The notes: generated by a model not told the origin, from the letters alone. A DNA stretch of 44,837 nucleotides from Lachnospiraceae bacterium (GCA_017619975.1 JAFZRH010000050.1:1-44837); one strand, 5' to 3'. Positions 9,910 through 20,151 are shown, counted from the first letter of the stretch. Numbers and translations are program-made.

Positions 9910-10217
9910 ATCTGAAAAGAAAGAATAAAAAGAAATATTGGAAAAAACGCGCGGAAGGGATTCGGGCCGCCGCAAAAGAAAAAACGAAAATATATGCAAA
10001 TATTCACGCTAATATGCAAAAATATTCCTCTTTAGTATTTTTTTTGAAAGAATATCGTATATTTCTTCTTGAATTTTCTGAATGAATCGTTTATTATATA
10101 TCGAGCAAAAGAAGATACCGCCTTTCTGCGGCCGGCGGAAACTTGCAGAGAAGCGTCATCTTTCTGCTTCCTGATATTCAAAAATCAGGGAAATAAACAA
10201 AAAGGAGAGAATAGAGA
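9910..10217 (+). other. AT-rich leader region of the giant protease gene
   Basis: No gene is supported in this roughly 300-base gap, which is much more AT-rich than its surroundings. It holds A-tracts, a near direct repeat (ATATGCAAATATTC at about 9992-10005, then ATATGCAAAAATATTC at about 10012-10027), a probable promoter at 10069-10097, and a 6-base inverted repeat CCTGAT/ATCAGG (10170-10175, 10184-10189) in the presumed 5' leader. The start codon of the next gene is set by AAGGAG at 10202-10207. Short open frames here lack ribosome sites. Confidence 0.6.
10069..10097 (+). promoter_or_regulatory. Probable promoter of the giant protease gene
   Basis: TTGAAT (10069-10074), 17 bases, TATTAT (10092-10097), in a strongly AT-rich setting. 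This predicts a 5' leader of about 110 bases. Several other AT-rich hexamers are nearby, so the choice is moderately certain. Confidence 0.45.
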
Positions 10218-13200
10218 ATGAAGAATTCACCTCTGTACAGGCGTCTTCTTTCTGTGGTTCTGGCGTTCGCGATGATCTTTGCGACGCTGACTCCGACTCC
10301 GCTGACAGCAAAAGCTGCCAACGAGCCGAAGCAGACCAAGAAAGAACTGGAGCTCACTCCAATCGACCCCAGTACGCTCAATGACCGGCGGAATGACAAT
10401 CTTGTCCGGGACACCGTTGAGAAAGAACCGTACAGTCTGACTGACATCGTTCGTGTATCCATTGAGCTGGAAAAGGCTTCCACCATTGACGCCGGCTTCA
10501 GTATCAACGGCATCGCGCAGAACGCTGCGGCGAAGGCTTATCGGAACAGTCTGAAAGAACATCAGGCTGCGATGACGACCCGGATCGAAGCGGCGCTCGG
10601 CACGAAGATCGACGTTCAGTGGAATCTGACTCTGGCTGCAAATATCATCTCCGCCAATGTCCGCTACGGCGATATCGAGAAGATTCAGGCAGTCCCCGGT
10701 GTCAAGTCGGTTTTCCTGGAAAACCGCTATGAGCCCGAATTGGCTATTAAGAATGAGAGCGGCAAGCTGGAAGCCGATGAACCCAACAACGGTTCCGCTT
10801 CCTACACGATCGGCTCCAACGTAGCCTGGGCCGCCGGATACACCGGTGCCGGCAGCAAAGTTGCCATCATCGATACCGGTGCCGACAGCGAGCATCAGTC
10901 CTTCTCGGGAGAAGGTCTGGAATACGCGCTGGCTCTAAATGCGGAAGCCAAGGAGATGACGTACGACGAGTACGTTGCCACCTTGAATCTGCTGACGGCG
11001 GATGCCATCGAGGCCGTTAAGGATCAGCTGAATGCCAACATCGGCTCCGGCGAGGCGGCTTACCGCAATACCAAGATCGGCTACGGCTACAACTATGTTG
11101 ATAAAACCGTCAGCTACATCGAGCATATCAACGACTCGCAGGGCGAGCACGGCTCTCACGTAGCCGGTATTGCCACTGCCAACCGCTTCATCGAAGTTGA
11201 CGGTGAATTTAAGCCGGCACTCGAAGTGGCCGGTACGCAGGGCGTTGCTCCGGATGCCCAGCTCGTTGTTATGAAGGTCTTCGGCAAGGGCGGCGGCGCT
11301 TACGATTCCGACTACATGGTCGCGATCGAAGACGCCATCGTGCTCGGCTGCGATTCCGCCAACCTGTCGCTGGGTTCCGGCGCGGCCGGCTTCGGCTTCT
11401 CCTCCGGCTATGAAAATATCATGAACAAGCTGGTGGAAAACGGCCTGGTCGTTTCCTTCTCCGCCGGCAACAGCGGCATGTGGTACGACGAACCGAAGAA
11501 CGATTCGATGTATTCTTACCTGTATATGGATGATGCCAACTACGACACGGCCGGCAGCCCCGGTTCCTTCACCAACGCCCTGACGGTCGCTTCCGTGGAT
11601 AATGCCGGCCAGACCGGCATGCCGCTGCTCTTCGGTGATCTGCACGTGTTCTACAGTCAGACCTCCGGCTACGGCAACAACCCCATTTCCACGCTGGCCG
11701 GAGAGGAACTGGAATATATCTACTTCGACAACTACGGCGCGGACGGCGACGGCAACAGCCTGCTGACCCCTTATGCCGACGCGATCGAAGGCAAGATCGT
11801 GCTCTGCTCCCGCGGTACCTCGTCCTTCTATCAGAAGGTCAACGCTGCGGCGGCGGCCGGTGCCATCGGCTGTATCATTTACAACAACCAGCCTGGTGTC
11901 ATCAATATGAACCTGACCGGCGTGACCACCAATATCCCGGCGGTTTCCATTACGCAGGCTGACGGACTGGCCATCAAGGCACAGTCTGAGGCGGTTACGG
12001 CAGAAGACGGCACCACGTACTATATCGGCACCATGGAGATCGGTGAAAACATCGAGGTCCAGGTTCCCGAGATCTCTGACAACGTGACGGTCTCCAGCTT
12101 CTCCAGCTACGGTGTTCCCGGCACGCTGGTCTTAAAGCCCGAACTGCTGGCTCCCGGCGGAAGCATCTACTCCGTCAACGGCCTGAACAACGAGGGCGGC
12201 GGCCACGATCTGTATGAAGTGATGTCCGGTACTTCCATGGCTTCCCCTCAGGTCGCCGGTATGGCGGCCGTGGTCGGCCAGTATATCCGCGACAACGATC
12301 TGTGCGAAAAGACCGGCCTCTCCGAACGCCAGCTGATCAATTCCCTGCTGATGTCCACCGCTCACCCGGTATATGACAGCTATGACGAGTATTATCCCGT
12401 CATCCGGGTCGGCGCCGGTCTTGCCAATGTGGGCGACGCGATCGCGGCGCAGTCCTATATCCTGATGGATGAAAACGCCACGATCTTCCCCGACTCCGCG
12501 AAAGACGGCAAGGTCAAGGCCGAACTGGGCGACGATCCGGAACGCACCGGTACCTACAGCTTCTCCTTCACGATCAATCCGCTGGAAGGCGAGAAGGAAT
12601 TTAAGCTTCGCACCGATCTGTTCGTTCAGGATTACGCCGGCAATGGCGGATACGGCATGCTGCAGTACACCGGCACCACCAGCATCAGCAACGTGATCGG
12701 TTATTTCGGTATTGACGATCCCGGCTACGAAGTCAGCTACGTTGTCAACGGCGAAGTCCACGAGAACTCGTTCCTGCTGGAAGCTGACGTAAACGGCGAC
12801 GGGCTGACCAATGCCGCCGACGCGCAGGCGATCCTGGATTTCCTGACCAAGAAGGTAACGGAAATCAATGAAGTAGTCGCCGACGTGGACGGTGACGGGG
12901 AGATCACTTCCCTCGATGCCGAAGCGATCCTGGCCGGCGCCGTAGCTCCTGTCATCACCGTCACCGAGCCCACCGAGGTCACGGTGAACATCCAGCTGAC
13001 GGATATAGCTATGGAAGTTCTGGATTATCTGTACAACAGCACCTATATCCAGGGCTACACCTTTGTAGATCCCGTTGCCGATGAAGAAGGCGTGATGGAT
13101 GTGACCCACTCCATTCCGATCCTGGCTTTCTACGGTTCCTGGACCGATGCGGCCATGTTCGACCGTACTTCCAAGATCGATGAAGCATACGGCACCGGCA

Positions 13201-16200
13201 AGCTGCCGTATATCGGCGTCACGAATATCAACTACCTGACGCTGAAGAATGCGAACGGCGGTTCTGTAGCTTACATGGGCAACCCTTATATGGTAGAGGA
13301 TAAATTCCCGGCCGAAAAGCTCGCCATGCGTTCCGATGCGACCATTCAGTCAGCAACCTATCTGAATATCCGCAATATCGCTACGATGGGCTTTGCGGTG
13401 CAGAATGAGGAAGGAAAGGTTCTGTTCTCGCAGGCCACAGCGACCAACAAGTACGGTGCCTACTACTATGTAAACGGCGGCACCTGGCAGAACACCACCC
13501 CTGCTACCTACAACATCGGCAAGTCGCTGACCGCTGCAGACGTACAGGAAGGCGATAAGGTTACCGTCGGCTTCTATGCGCTGCCGGAATACTATGCGAT
13601 TCAGTACGCGAAGATGAACGGCGATATTGCCACCTCCGGCGGCCTGGACAATGACGCTTTTGCCGCCGTGCTCGAAGCGGGCATTGTCGGCGACGGCGCT
13701 GCCATCAAGTACGATGTCGTGATCGACGATACCGCCCCTGTTGTGGAAGGCGCGCTGATGGATCTGATCACGGGCGACATCTTTGTCCGCGCTTCCGACA
13801 ACAACTACATCGCTTATGTTGCGATCACGAACAGAAGCGGCTCCAAGGTCTTCTTCGAGGTCGTTCCGGATCAGGACAAGGCCGGCGAACAGATCGAAGT
13901 TCCGCTGGAGCTTGAAGGACAGCCTCTGCCGAGTGAAGTCGTTCTGCTGGTTGCCGACTATGCCGGCAACGAGGTTGCCTTCCAGGTCAGCCTGGGCGGC
14001 GAAGCCCCGGATTACGGCGGAACGATGATCGGTTTCGTAGGCGAAAACACGACCGCGGCTCCCGGCACGGGCAACCGCGTGTGGGAGATCGACCGCGATG
14101 CTCTGACATACAACTACAGTGCGGGCACCTACGAAGGTCTGGGCGTTGCCGGACAGCTTGCCTTCACGGTCAGAGCAGCCGAATATGTGGACGGCTACGT
14201 CTTCATGGCTGCCACTGACGGCTTCTTCTATGCCGCAGAATACGGCGTATGGGATGAAGCGGCTGCCGTCGGCAGGTATACCGATACGGTAGCTGAGATC
14301 TACGACATGGCCTTCAGCTACAGAGACAAACAGCTCTATGTACTGGGCAGTGACAACACGCTCTATACCATGGATCTGGTAACGGGCGCCTTAACGCCTG
14401 CCGTACATCTGACGCTGGACGGTGCGTCCGGTAATTACTCGGTCGCGAACAAGCTGGCCATCGACGATGAAGGAAACTTCTATGTTGCCGGCTACGGCTC
14501 TACCAGCTATGCAACGCTCTATAAGTTCAAGCTGACCGATTTCGCTGCGGAACCGGAAGAAGAGGAAGAAGAGTCCGAATTCGGTGAAAAGCTCTATGCT
14601 TTCGGTTTTGAAACCGATTATGCGGAAGAAGGCTGGCAGCTGATCGATGCGGACGGCGACGGCCGGAACTGGAGTGTAGATACGAACGCTCCGCAGGAAG
14701 GCACGAAGTGCATACTGTCTGCCTCTTATGTGGGCGGCACGGCGCTGACCCCGGACAACTGGGCCGTCTCCCCTGCCATTAACCTGAGCGAAGTGGATGA
14801 AGCAACCTTCTCCATCTACGGGAAGAACTACATGAGTTCGTATCCGGAGACGCTGGCTCTGTATGCCGGAACCACTGATGACATCACAGAAATGGCAAAA
14901 GTATCCGACGACTTCAAGCCGGATACGGTCTGGACGCAGTACACGGCCGATCTGGCCGACTTTGTCGGTGAGGAAGAGGTCTATGTGGCTGTCCGTCACT
15001 ACAACAGCTACGACCAGTTCAGAGTTTACGTCGATCAGATCGAAGTCTTCGGCAAGGCTGATGAGGAAGAGCCTGAAGAACCTGTCGAGGCCGTTGAGCT
15101 GACTATAGAGCCTGTTGGTCTTATGGGCGTCTATAACTTCAACAACGGCGGCGCGCTGGCGTGGGACCACAACCTGGGCATCCTGTATCTGGCCTCCAAC
15201 TACAACGCCACGCAGGACTACGATCACTATCTGTGGGTCATCAATACCTCGACCGGTAAGGCAACCCGTGCGAACGAAGTCTCCGGTACCGGCAATACCA
15301 GCAGCAACCAGTCTGCCCGTCTGTACGGCGCTGTTTGCGGTCTGTTCATCGTGCCCGGTCAGGAACACTATATCCAGCCGACCGACACCGCGACCGGCCT
15401 GATCGTCATGCCGGAGTCTCTTACCCTGTTCAAGGGACAGACTGGCAGTATCGCGGCCACGGCTCTGCCCTGGACGCTGACTGACAAGACCGTCACCTGG
15501 GCTTCCGCCGATGAAGCGATTGCCACCGTGAAGGACGGCACCGTGACCGGCATTGAAGCAGGCGAGACCGATATCACCGTATCGACGGTCGCTGTCGGCG
15601 AAGACGGCAATCCGCTTACCGCAACGGTCCATGTAACGGTCGTTGTACCGCCTGAAGCTGAGCTCCGCGCCATCATCTGGGACGAGAACGGCAAGGGCCA
15701 GGCCTCCGTCTTCAACTCTAACGCTACTAATGAGTGGGAGGCCGTGGAAGTTGTCGGCCAGCTGCGCTGGGGCGCGCTGATCGGCGACACGGTCTACGGT
15801 TCTACCGACGACACCATGTACGCCTTCGATGCGGATACCTATGAGGTCGAGCAGTTCGGCGGCATCGTCTCCATGTGGATCCCGTCCGACGCGACCGAAC
15901 TTCCGCAGGATATCATTGATGCCTTCGCTGCCATGGGCTATACGGTCGGTGCGGTCCTTGGTCCGAACAACAACGGTAGCTATCTGTCCATGATCGGTCC
16001 GGAAGAAGGCAGCATCCTCTACTTCAACCTGAGCAGCTATGCCTTCGGTTCCGATCCGATGGCGACCATCACCTATGCCGGCCGCGGCGTGTATGACGAC
16101 GGCGAAAGCTATGATGAAGACGCTGCTGTGTTCTACGTAATGACCGAGAGCGGCATGCTGTGGCTCTTCACGATGAATCATGAAGGCTACGTCATGTGGG

Positions 16201-19200
16201 ACGAGATCGGCAGAACCGGCATTGAGCTGACCGGTGTGGCTGATTCCACCAACCAGATCTGGGCCTCCATGGTCTACGATTTTGAGAACGAGTTCCTGTA
16301 TCTGGCGCACTACGACGGATCGGATGACTATGCCTACCTCTATGCGATTGATCCGGCGGATCCTTCCAGCAACGGAAGGACCGGCGACTTCAATGCGGAT
16401 GTATGGCCCGTCACCGGCCTGTATCAGTACGAACCGGCTACCGATCTGGTGCTGAAGGTCAAGCCGCTGGATCTCGTGATTTTTGAAGGCGACACGGCTG
16501 AACTGAGCATCAAGGTCAAACTCGGCGAGACCAACGAGTACACCGTCGAGGTAGAGGATCCCACCATCTGCTCCTTCGAGAACGGCGTTGTGACCGCTCT
16601 GAAGGAAGGCACCACCACCATCACCGTCACCACGGTGGACGTCAATGAAGCCGGCGAGCACCTGTCCGAGACCGTCAACGTCAAGGTCAAGGGCTTCAAG
16701 AGCGTTGAAGCTTTCATTGGTGCGCAGGTCACGGATGAGCACGGCACCCGCTTCACCAAGATCAGCCTGGACGGCGCGATCGCTTCCAAGAAGGGCGCTG
16801 ACGCTCCCGGCAACGTCACCTCCGGCGCGCGCACCGGTGACATCTACATTGCCGGCGTCGGCACCACGCCTTACGTTCTGGATGCTTCCAGCTTTGAAGC
16901 GACCAACGTCTGGAACGGCATTGATTCCTACTACGCCACCTATCCGGCGATGGATATTGCCAACTACCCGAACCATCTGGACAGCTCCGGTGCAGTGGAC
17001 GATCACAGAGCCCTGTTCACCACCTCTCTCGGCTGGCTGGTGTATCCTGACTATTATGGCTGGAACCTGAGCTCCATCCTGCCTGACATGGCCGGCATCT
17101 GCTTCGGCGGTACGCAGGACAGCAATGGATCTACCATCTACGTCTACTATGTAATGACCACGGCCGGTGTTCTGTATGAGATCGATATCGATCCTACGGC
17201 CGGTTCCCTGAACTACGGCGAGCTGCTCGAGACCGGCATCACCTTTGCCGATCAGAGCGACTGCTCCATGGCCTGGCTGGTCAATGCCGATGTGACCGCC
17301 GACTGGGAAGTCGACCTCAGCGCAGAGGGCATCGTTGTAGCCGACAACGGATCCAAGAGGATCTACTACATCGACTTCCTGGCCGAGGATGAAGACGACA
17401 TAGTCGGCCTGATCGGTATTATGGACGTCGAGAACGTTTCCGGTCTGTACGGTTCGTTCGACAGCCTGGCTACCATCATCGATGAAGAACCCGAACCGGA
17501 ACCCGAACCGGAACCCGAACCGCATCTCAGCGGCGACCTGATCGCAGGCTTCTACTTCGAGAGCGATCCCGAGGTGGAAGGCTGGACCTTCTTTGACGAT
17601 GACGACGACGGCTTCAACTGGTTCTGGAACCTGGGCAACAGCAGTTACGCCAGCATCGCGGCCTACGAAGGCAGCGGCATGCTGATGTCCCACTCCTATG
17701 AGAACAACACCGGCGCGCTGACGCCTGACAACTGGGCTTACAGCCCCGTGGTCGATCTGACCGGCGCTGCTGACGATGTGACCCTGGCCTTCTGGGCCAA
17801 GGCGCAGGATCCTGACTGGGCAAACGAGAACTTCGCCGTCTACGTCCAGGTGGCCGGTGAGGAAGGCCTGAATGTGCTGATCCCCGAGACCACGGCAACC
17901 GGCGACTGGGTGCAGTATACTGCTTCCCTGGCTGCCTACATCGGTAAGCAGATTAGCATTGCTTTCCGTCACTTCGACACCACCGACATGTACATGATCG
18001 ATCTGGATGCGGTTGAGATCCTGGAGAACGTCGAGGAAGTCCTGCCTGAACCTGAACCCGAACCCGAACCCGAACCTGGAATCACCGGCAACGTGATCAC
18101 GGATCTGTCCTGCGAGAGCGATCCTTTCGAGAACGGCTGGACCACTGTCGATGCTGACGGTGACGGTTTTGCCTGGATTTGGGACGACGGCACGACCTTC
18201 GACGAGCCCGGTGCTTATGAAGGCGTTGGCATGATCTACTCCCAGTCTTACATCAACAATTATGGTGCTCTGACGCCTGACAACTGGCTGGTCTCCCCGG
18301 CTATCGATCTGAGTGATGCGGCTGAAGATGCCATCGTTTCCCTGTTCGCCAAGGGTCAGGATCCTGACTGGGCGGCTGAGGTCTTTGCCATCTATGCCGG
18401 CACCTCTGACGAAACCGGAACTATGACCAAGATCGGCGGCAACTTCACCGCGACCGGCGACTGGACGCAGTACACTGCTTCCCTGGCTGACTTTATCGAT
18501 GAGGAAACGGTCTATATCGCTATCCGCCACTACAACGTCAGCGACCAGTACTGGCTGGATGTCGACAAGATCGAAGTCCTGGACAACCTGACTGACGACG
18601 GAAATGCGTTTAAGGATGCTCCGACCCATGTGATCGCTGCGGCTTCTCCGAAGAGCGAGGCGACTTCGGCCAACGCGCATAAGATTCCTATGTCCTATGC
18701 CGCGGCTGAGCTTCCTTCCTTCCTGCAGCCGAAGACGGTGCAGCCGACCGGACTCTGCATCGGTACGGCGAAGGCCGACTCCACCGAAGTGCATGTGATC
18801 AGCGCTCCGGCAACGGTCGAGATGCAGAAGTTCAACCCGAACGAAGCAGTCAACAAGACCGTGGGCGGCACCAACGCGATCCGCGGTGACTACACGGCCG
18901 TTAAGGCTGCGGAAGGCACCGTCGAAGAAGGCACTGTCACCGTAACCCTGACCGAAGAAAAAGCTGTTGTCAACGGTTTCTTCCAGATCGAGTACGATCC
19001 TGAACTGCTGACCTTCGAAGGTCTGACCAGCTCGCTGCTGATCACTTCCTACAATGAAGAGGATGGGGTCATCCTGTTTGCCTATGCCTCCATTGAAGAA
19101 GTGCCTGCCGGCGAAGCGCTGGCGGTCCTGAACTTCAGCTACACGGCCGAGTCGATCAATACCGAGATCGTCGTGACCACCTTCGAGCGGAACGACGACG

Positions 19201-20138
19201 CGGCAGTGGAAGAAGATCCTTCTGTGATCCCGGTTGTGGTGGGTGTTTCAGCGAATGTTGCTTCTGCATCCTTAAGTCTGAAGGGTGACATTGCAGCGAA
19301 CATCTATGTCAAGACAGCAGTGGAAGGCCTGAAGGCAGTCATGACTTACAACGGTCCCACCGAGAGAACCGTGGAGTTCGTACTGAGCAAGGATCAGAGC
19401 TTCTACCAGGCTGACAGAGATCGCTATGAACTGAAGTTCGCGAACATTCCTGCCAAGGAAATGACGAGAACCGTTACGCTGAAGATCTATGATGCCGCCG
19501 GAAATGAAGTACCGCTTACGCTTTCGAGCAGTGTCGGCAAGCTGAATGACGGTGCTTATGAATTCAGAGTCGCTGACTGGTGCAATGTAGCTATGGAGTC
19601 GTATCCGGAAACGAATAAGTACCATAAGCTGGCCAAGGCGATCCTGAATTACGGTACTGCAACGCAGCGTCTGAAGAACTACTGCCTGGATGATCTGGCG
19701 GATCCTAACGGTTTGATGGATGCCGAGATGGCAGCCGTCGTGGCCGATGAATCCTACGATATCGTATTCCCTGAAAATGTAGAAGCGACCGGTTACCTGA
19801 CCATGGCGCTGAACAATCTGGGAGCGATTGAGATCTGGCTGAACTTCAACCATGAAGTCGTTGCCAGCGTAGCGGGTTACGAAGGGAAATACCACATCCA
19901 GGAGGTAACAGCCGGTGAGAAATACCGTCTGGTGATCGAAGATGTCAAGGCCAAGGAACTTGGCAAGATGTTCGAAGTCACGGTTACGGAAGATGGTGTG
20001 GATTATCTGTTCAAGGTTTCTGCGTTGAGCTACGCCAACCTGGCATTGACCAGTGACAAGGCCGATGAAAAGACGAAGGATTACGCAAGAGCACTGTATC
20101 TGTACTATGAAGCCGCATTTGAGGCACTGAGCAAATAA
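10218..20138 (+). CDS. Giant secreted S8 subtilase with dockerin, Big2, cleaved-adhesin and cohesin-like modules
   Basis: A 3306-residue exported protease. The signal peptide ends near TAKA-AN (residues 30-34). A propeptide-like region is followed by the S8 domain with the triad Asp219 (IIDTGAD), His311 (HGSHVAG) and Ser673 (SGTSMASP), and oxyanion Asn418. A PA-like insert lies at about 515-600, as in C5a peptidase/lactocepin relatives. Next come a two-repeat dockerin (about 855-909, DVNGDG and DVDGDG), beta-rich and propeller-like stretches, a cleaved-adhesin-like domain (1459-1613), Big2 domains (about 1721-1811 and 2073-2159), two more cleaved-adhesin-like domains (2439-2605, 2625-2791) joined by Glu-Pro linkers, a cohesin-like domain (2895-3008), and a C-terminal region with YEFRVADWCN and KAILNYGTATQ. 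There is no LPxTG-type signal or C-terminal membrane anchor. The triad is intact. Target and anchoring are unknown. Confidence 0.9.
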   Translation: MKNSPLYRRLLSVVLAFAMIFATLTPTPLTAKAANEPKQTKKELELTPIDPSTLNDRRNDNLVRDTVEKEPYSLTDIVRVSIELEKASTIDAGFSINGIAQNAAAKAYRNSLKEHQAAMTTRIEAALGTKIDVQWNLTLAANIISANVRYGDIEKIQAVPGVKSVFLENRYEPELAIKNESGKLEADEPNNGSASYTIGSNVAWAAGYTGAGSKVAIIDTGADSEHQSFSGEGLEYALALNAEAKEMTYDEYVATLNLLTADAIEAVKDQLNANIGSGEAAYRNTKIGYGYNYVDKTVSYIEHINDSQGEHGSHVAGIATANRFIEVDGEFKPALEVAGTQGVAPDAQLVVMKVFGKGGGAYDSDYMVAIEDAIVLGCDSANLSLGSGAAGFGFSSGYENIMNKLVENGLVVSFSAGNSGMWYDEPKNDSMYSYLYMDDANYDTAGSPGSFTNALTVASVDNAGQTGMPLLFGDLHVFYSQTSGYGNNPISTLAGEELEYIYFDNYGADGDGNSLLTPYADAIEGKIVLCSRGTSSFYQKVNAAAAAGAIGCIIYNNQPGVINMNLTGVTTNIPAVSITQADGLAIKAQSEAVTAEDGTTYYIGTMEIGENIEVQVPEISDNVTVSSFSSYGVPGTLVLKPELLAPGGSIYSVNGLNNEGGGHDLYEVMSGTSMASPQVAGMAAVVGQYIRDNDLCEKTGLSERQLINSLLMSTAHPVYDSYDEYYPVIRVGAGLANVGDAIAAQSYILMDENATIFPDSAKDGKVKAELGDDPERTGTYSFSFTINPLEGEKEFKLRTDLFVQDYAGNGGYGMLQYTGTTSISNVIGYFGIDDPGYEVSYVVNGEVHENSFLLEADVNGDGLTNAADAQAILDFLTKKVTEINEVVADVDGDGEITSLDAEAILAGAVAPVITVTEPTEVTVNIQLTDIAMEVLDYLYNSTYIQGYTFVDPVADEEGVMDVTHSIPILAFYGSWTDAAMFDRTSKIDEAYGTGKLPYIGVTNINYLTLKNANGGSVAYMGNPYMVEDKFPAEKLAMRSDATIQSATYLNIRNIATMGFAVQNEEGKVLFSQATATNKYGAYYYVNGGTWQNTTPATYNIGKSLTAADVQEGDKVTVGFYALPEYYAIQYAKMNGDIATSGGLDNDAFAAVLEAGIVGDGAAIKYDVVIDDTAPVVEGALMDLITGDIFVRASDNNYIAYVAITNRSGSKVFFEVVPDQDKAGEQIEVPLELEGQPLPSEVVLLVADYAGNEVAFQVSLGGEAPDYGGTMIGFVGENTTAAPGTGNRVWEIDRDALTYNYSAGTYEGLGVAGQLAFTVRAAEYVDGYVFMAATDGFFYAAEYGVWDEAAAVGRYTDTVAEIYDMAFSYRDKQLYVLGSDNTLYTMDLVTGALTPAVHLTLDGASGNYSVANKLAIDDEGNFYVAGYGSTSYATLYKFKLTDFAAEPEEEEEESEFGEKLYAFGFETDYAEEGWQLIDADGDGRNWSVDTNAPQEGTKCILSASYVGGTALTPDNWAVSPAINLSEVDEATFSIYGKNYMSSYPETLALYAGTTDDITEMAKVSDDFKPDTVWTQYTADLADFVGEEEVYVAVRHYNSYDQFRVYVDQIEVFGKADEEEPEEPVEAVELTIEPVGLMGVYNFNNGGALAWDHNLGILYLASNYNATQDYDHYLWVINTSTGKATRANEVSGTGNTSSNQSARLYGAVCGLFIVPGQEHYIQPTDTATGLIVMPESLTLFKGQTGSIAATALPWTLTDKTVTWASADEAIATVKDGTVTGIEAGETDITVSTVAVGEDGNPLTATVHVTVVVPPEAELRAIIWDENGKGQASVFNSNATNEWEAVEVVGQLRWGALIGDTVYGSTDDTMYAFDADTYEVEQFGGIVSMWIPSDATELPQDIIDAFAAMGYTVGAVLGPNNNGSYLSMIGPEEGSILYFNLSSYAFGSDPMATITYAGRGVYDDGESYDEDAAVFYVMTESGMLWLFTMNHEGYVMWDEIGRTGIELTGVADSTNQIWASMVYDFENEFLYLAHYDGSDDYAYLYAIDPADPSSNGRTGDFNADVWPVTGLYQYEPATDLVLKVKPLDLVIFEGDTAELSIKVKLGETNEYTVEVEDPTICSFENGVVTALKEGTTTITVTTVDVNEAGEHLSETVNVKVKGFKSVEAFIGAQVTDEHGTRFTKISLDGAIASKKGADAPGNVTSGARTGDIYIAGVGTTPYVLDASSFEATNVWNGIDSYYATYPAMDIANYPNHLDSSGAVDDHRALFTTSLGWLVYPDYYGWNLSSILPDMAGICFGGTQDSNGSTIYVYYVMTTAGVLYEIDIDPTAGSLNYGELLETGITFADQSDCSMAWLVNADVTADWEVDLSAEGIVVADNGSKRIYYIDFLAEDEDDIVGLIGIMDVENVSGLYGSFDSLATIIDEEPEPEPEPEPEPHLSGDLIAGFYFESDPEVEGWTFFDDDDDGFNWFWNLGNSSYASIAAYEGSGMLMSHSYENNTGALTPDNWAYSPVVDLTGAADDVTLAFWAKAQDPDWANENFAVYVQVAGEEGLNVLIPETTATGDWVQYTASLAAYIGKQISIAFRHFDTTDMYMIDLDAVEILENVEEVLPEPEPEPEPEPGITGNVITDLSCESDPFENGWTTVDADGDGFAWIWDDGTTFDEPGAYEGVGMIYSQSYINNYGALTPDNWLVSPAIDLSDAAEDAIVSLFAKGQDPDWAAEVFAIYAGTSDETGTMTKIGGNFTATGDWTQYTASLADFIDEETVYIAIRHYNVSDQYWLDVDKIEVLDNLTDDGNAFKDAPTHVIAAASPKSEATSANAHKIPMSYAAAELPSFLQPKTVQPTGLCIGTAKADSTEVHVISAPATVEMQKFNPNEAVNKTVGGTNAIRGDYTAVKAAEGTVEEGTVTVTLTEEKAVVNGFFQIEYDPELLTFEGLTSSLLITSYNEEDGVILFAYASIEEVPAGEALAVLNFSYTAESINTEIVVTTFERNDDAAVEEDPSVIPVVVGVSANVASASLSLKGDIAANIYVKTAVEGLKAVMTYNGPTERTVEFVLSKDQSFYQADRDRYELKFANIPAKEMTRTVTLKIYDAAGNEVPLTLSSSVGKLNDGAYEFRVADWCNVAMESYPETNKYHKLAKAILNYGTATQRLKNYCLDDLADPNGLMDAEMAAVVADESYDIVFPENVEATGYLTMALNNLGAIEIWLNFNHEVVASVAGYEGKYHIQEVTAGEKYRLVIEDVKAKELGKMFEVTVTEDGVDYLFKVSALSYANLALTSDKADEKTKDYARALYLYYEAAFEALSK
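17487..17522 (+). repeat. Glu-Pro linker repeat
   Basis: Three copies of the 12-base unit GAACCCGAACCG encode a 12-residue Glu-Pro rod between a beta-rich segment and the second cleaved-adhesin-like domain of the giant protease. A sister linker of eleven residues sits at 18045-18077. Such linkers usually act as stiff spacers and the DNA repeats can expand or contract. Confidence 0.9.
17534..18590 (+). repeat. Tandem cleaved-adhesin-like domain repeats 2 and 3
   Basis: Two adjacent copies of a roughly 165-residue domain share ALTPDNW, DPDW, TATGDW-QYTASLA and IA(F/I)RH(F/Y) motifs. They are alike at both DNA and protein level. A more distant first copy is at 14592-15054 (ALTPDNWAVSPA, VWTQYTADLADF). 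The pattern ALTPDNWxxSPxxDL followed by an AxRHY strand is the signature of the cleaved adhesin family known from gingipain-type surface proteases. Confidence 0.75.
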
Positions 20139-20151
20139 TTGTTGATCCTCA

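Noticed and set aside
14391-18794. 1467-residue minus-strand frame as a gene
   Set aside because: It has no ribosome site or promoter, a residue make-up that mirrors the sense gene, and lies fully inside a well-supported secreted protease.
10218-20138. Sortase substrate status of the giant protease
   Set aside because: The C-terminus has no LPxTG- or NPxTx-type motif, no hydrophobic helix and no basic tail.
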